Positions 6,642-7,479 of a stretch of DNA of 7,479 nucleotides are shown here, in pieces (the stretch's first letter is position 1; the number at the start of each line of letters is the position of its first letter). The notes beneath the pieces are model-generated. The model saw nothing but the letters and a program-made list of their open reading frames with translations. It was not told the DNA's origin and searched no databases. The stretch comes from DHVE2 group archaeon (GTDB lineage: Archaea; Thermoplasmatota; Thermoplasmata; Thermoplasmatales; Aciduliprofundaceae): NCBI GenBank assembly GCA_027056155.1, contig JALULR010000191.1:1-7479 (forward strand), read 5' to 3'. A program made the translations under genes and the position numbers.

Positions 6642-7479
6642 TTTTTAACACACTTATCTCTAAAAATGCGCTTTCTTCCCTAGTGATTGTTGGCTTGGTT
6701 GATAGTGACTACGAGATGCCCATATACAATCTAACGCAATCTGAAAAAAATAGTGTGGTAGCTTTTCACACGCTCTCAGGAAACGTGCTTGTAAAGCAGA
6801 TAGAAGATACGGCTACAGAGGACATGAAAACGTTTTTGCCATTATCATTTATTTTTCTCGTAGTACTGCTGTATATCACATACGGCACGATTAGAAATAC
6901 CGTTCTTTCCTTGGTCGCTGTGCTCATAGTGGTAGTTTGGCTAATGGCGTTCATGGTGCTTATTAACTGGGACTTAGATCCAATACTGCTAGCAGTGCCC
7001 ATAATGATAATTGGCATAGGTGTAGATGATGGCATATATGTTAGCCTGAGATACATGGAAGAGCGAAACACAAAGAGCCGAGCCCTTGCTACAAAAATAA
7101 CAGTTGCATCTGTTGGCGGGGCGCTGGTGCTCACTACCCTCACCTCCATAGCTGGATTTTTATCAAACACTATGTCTTCAATGGAAGACCTTCGCAGATT
7201 TGGGATACTTGCGGCGGCTGGATTGCTCCTCTCTTTTGTAGCTATGAACACGTTTTTGCCTGCAGCCAACATGCTAGTTGATGCCCGTAAACACAAAAAA
7301 GAAATAACCATGAAAAGCGCGCAAGTGGGCGCAAAAATAGCGCTTAAAAATCCGTACATCATTTTGGTTATTGCCCTTATTCTCTCCGCATCGGGCATAG
7401 TGGCTATGCAGCATATAAGCACAGAGTTTAGCATGAAGGACCTAGCGCCTGCAAACTCGGATATCGTAAAGTATTACCA
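6638..7479 (+). CDS. RND-superfamily (MMPL-like) membrane protein, continuation with TM2-TM7 (partial, runs off the window)
   Basis: Open from ATG 6638 to the window end (280 codons, no stop). The first 64 or so residues resemble the end of the first RND ectodomain, including VLVKQIEDTATEDMK just before TM2. Spans follow at about 66-82 (TM2), 86-109 (TM3), 114-136 (TM4), 155-176 (TM5), 187-209 (TM6) and 239-257 (TM7, opening the second half). TM4 carries GIGVDDGIYVSLRYMEER, the hallmark of MMPL/SSD-type RND proteins, in which the paired Asp residues (130, 131) probably serve proton coupling. After TM7, FSMKDLAPANSDIVKYY resembles the conserved post-TM7 motif of the second ectodomain. The ATG overlaps the previous stop (ATGA). 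A -1 shift near CAA AAG (6630-6635) would instead fuse both parts, which fits the topology better because this stretch should lie outside the cell. Drug, lipid or protein export cannot be told from sequence. Confidence 0.88.
   Translation, partial: MIFNTLISKNALSSLVIVGLVDSDYEMPIYNLTQSEKNSVVAFHTLSGNVLVKQIEDTATEDMKTFLPLSFIFLVVLLYITYGTIRNTVLSLVAVLIVVVWLMAFMVLINWDLDPILLAVPIMIIGIGVDDGIYVSLRYMEERNTKSRALATKITVASVGGALVLTTLTSIAGFLSNTMSSMEDLRRFGILAAAGLLLSFVAMNTFLPAANMLVDARKHKKEITMKSAQVGAKIALKNPYIILVIALILSASGIVAMQHISTEFSMKDLAPANSDIVKYY

Noticed and set aside
6766..7434. 222-codon open frame on the minus strand
   Set aside because: It lies fully antisense to the RND TM2-TM7 coding sequence, which has clear family motifs. 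Its product is a Ser/Thr/Ile-rich mirror of that membrane region with no recognisable domain.
4608..7479. Calling the RND locus a decayed pseudogene
   Set aside because: There is only one frame change, no other stops, and both parts keep family motifs. One interruption is not enough to claim decay over slippage, coupling or sequencing error.

Overview
The window reads as chromosomal DNA from an anaerobic euryarchaeon. The evidence is: archaeal-style TATA elements about 25 bases ahead of predicted transcript starts; an oxygen-sensitive class III ribonucleotide reductase with an archaeal-type activase; an archaeal presenilin-like intramembrane protease; heavy use of ATA, AGA and AGG codons; and a membrane protein whose outer domain is packed with N-glycosylation sequons. 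A member of the Thermoplasmatota (for example the Aciduliprofundum/DHVE2 branch) would fit, but that placement is inference from style, not from a marker gene. No RNA genes, insertion sequences, CRISPR arrays or phage genes were found.

Left part (1-2644): a short AT-rich promoter region leads into a two-gene operon, nrdD-nrdG, joined by a 4-base stop/start overlap. NrdD is the glycyl-radical enzyme that makes deoxynucleotides without oxygen. NrdG is the radical-SAM enzyme that installs the glycyl radical. NrdD has no N-terminal ATP-cone and carries an unusual C-terminal tail of about 44 residues.

Middle (2645-4462): a presenilin/signal-peptide-peptidase-like GxGD aspartyl protease with about nine membrane spans, apparently transcribed from its own leaderless promoter, converges on a gene of unknown function. 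The two genes overlap by 21 bases at their 3' ends. The unknown protein has an N-terminal four-cysteine zinc ribbon followed by about four degenerate helix-pair repeats. It has a clear Shine-Dalgarno sequence, unlike its neighbours.

Right part (4463-7479): a 145-base divergent promoter region, then an RND-superfamily (MMPL/SSD-like) membrane transporter that runs off the right edge. It is split into two reading frames at about 6611-6641. The first part (677 residues) holds TM1 and most of a huge, cysteine-poor ectodomain with about 37 N-x-S/T sequons. The second part, open to the window end, holds the rest of that ectodomain and TM2-TM7, including the GVDD motif in TM4. A one-base (-1) shift would fuse them. 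An ATGA overlap also allows coupled translation as two proteins, though topology argues for one polypeptide.

The most interesting items are the split RND gene and its very large glycan-rich outer domain. The zinc-ribbon/helical-repeat protein and the NrdD tail come next. I saw no clearly novel multi-gene system: the RNR operon is standard, and the other genes have no obvious functional link to each other.
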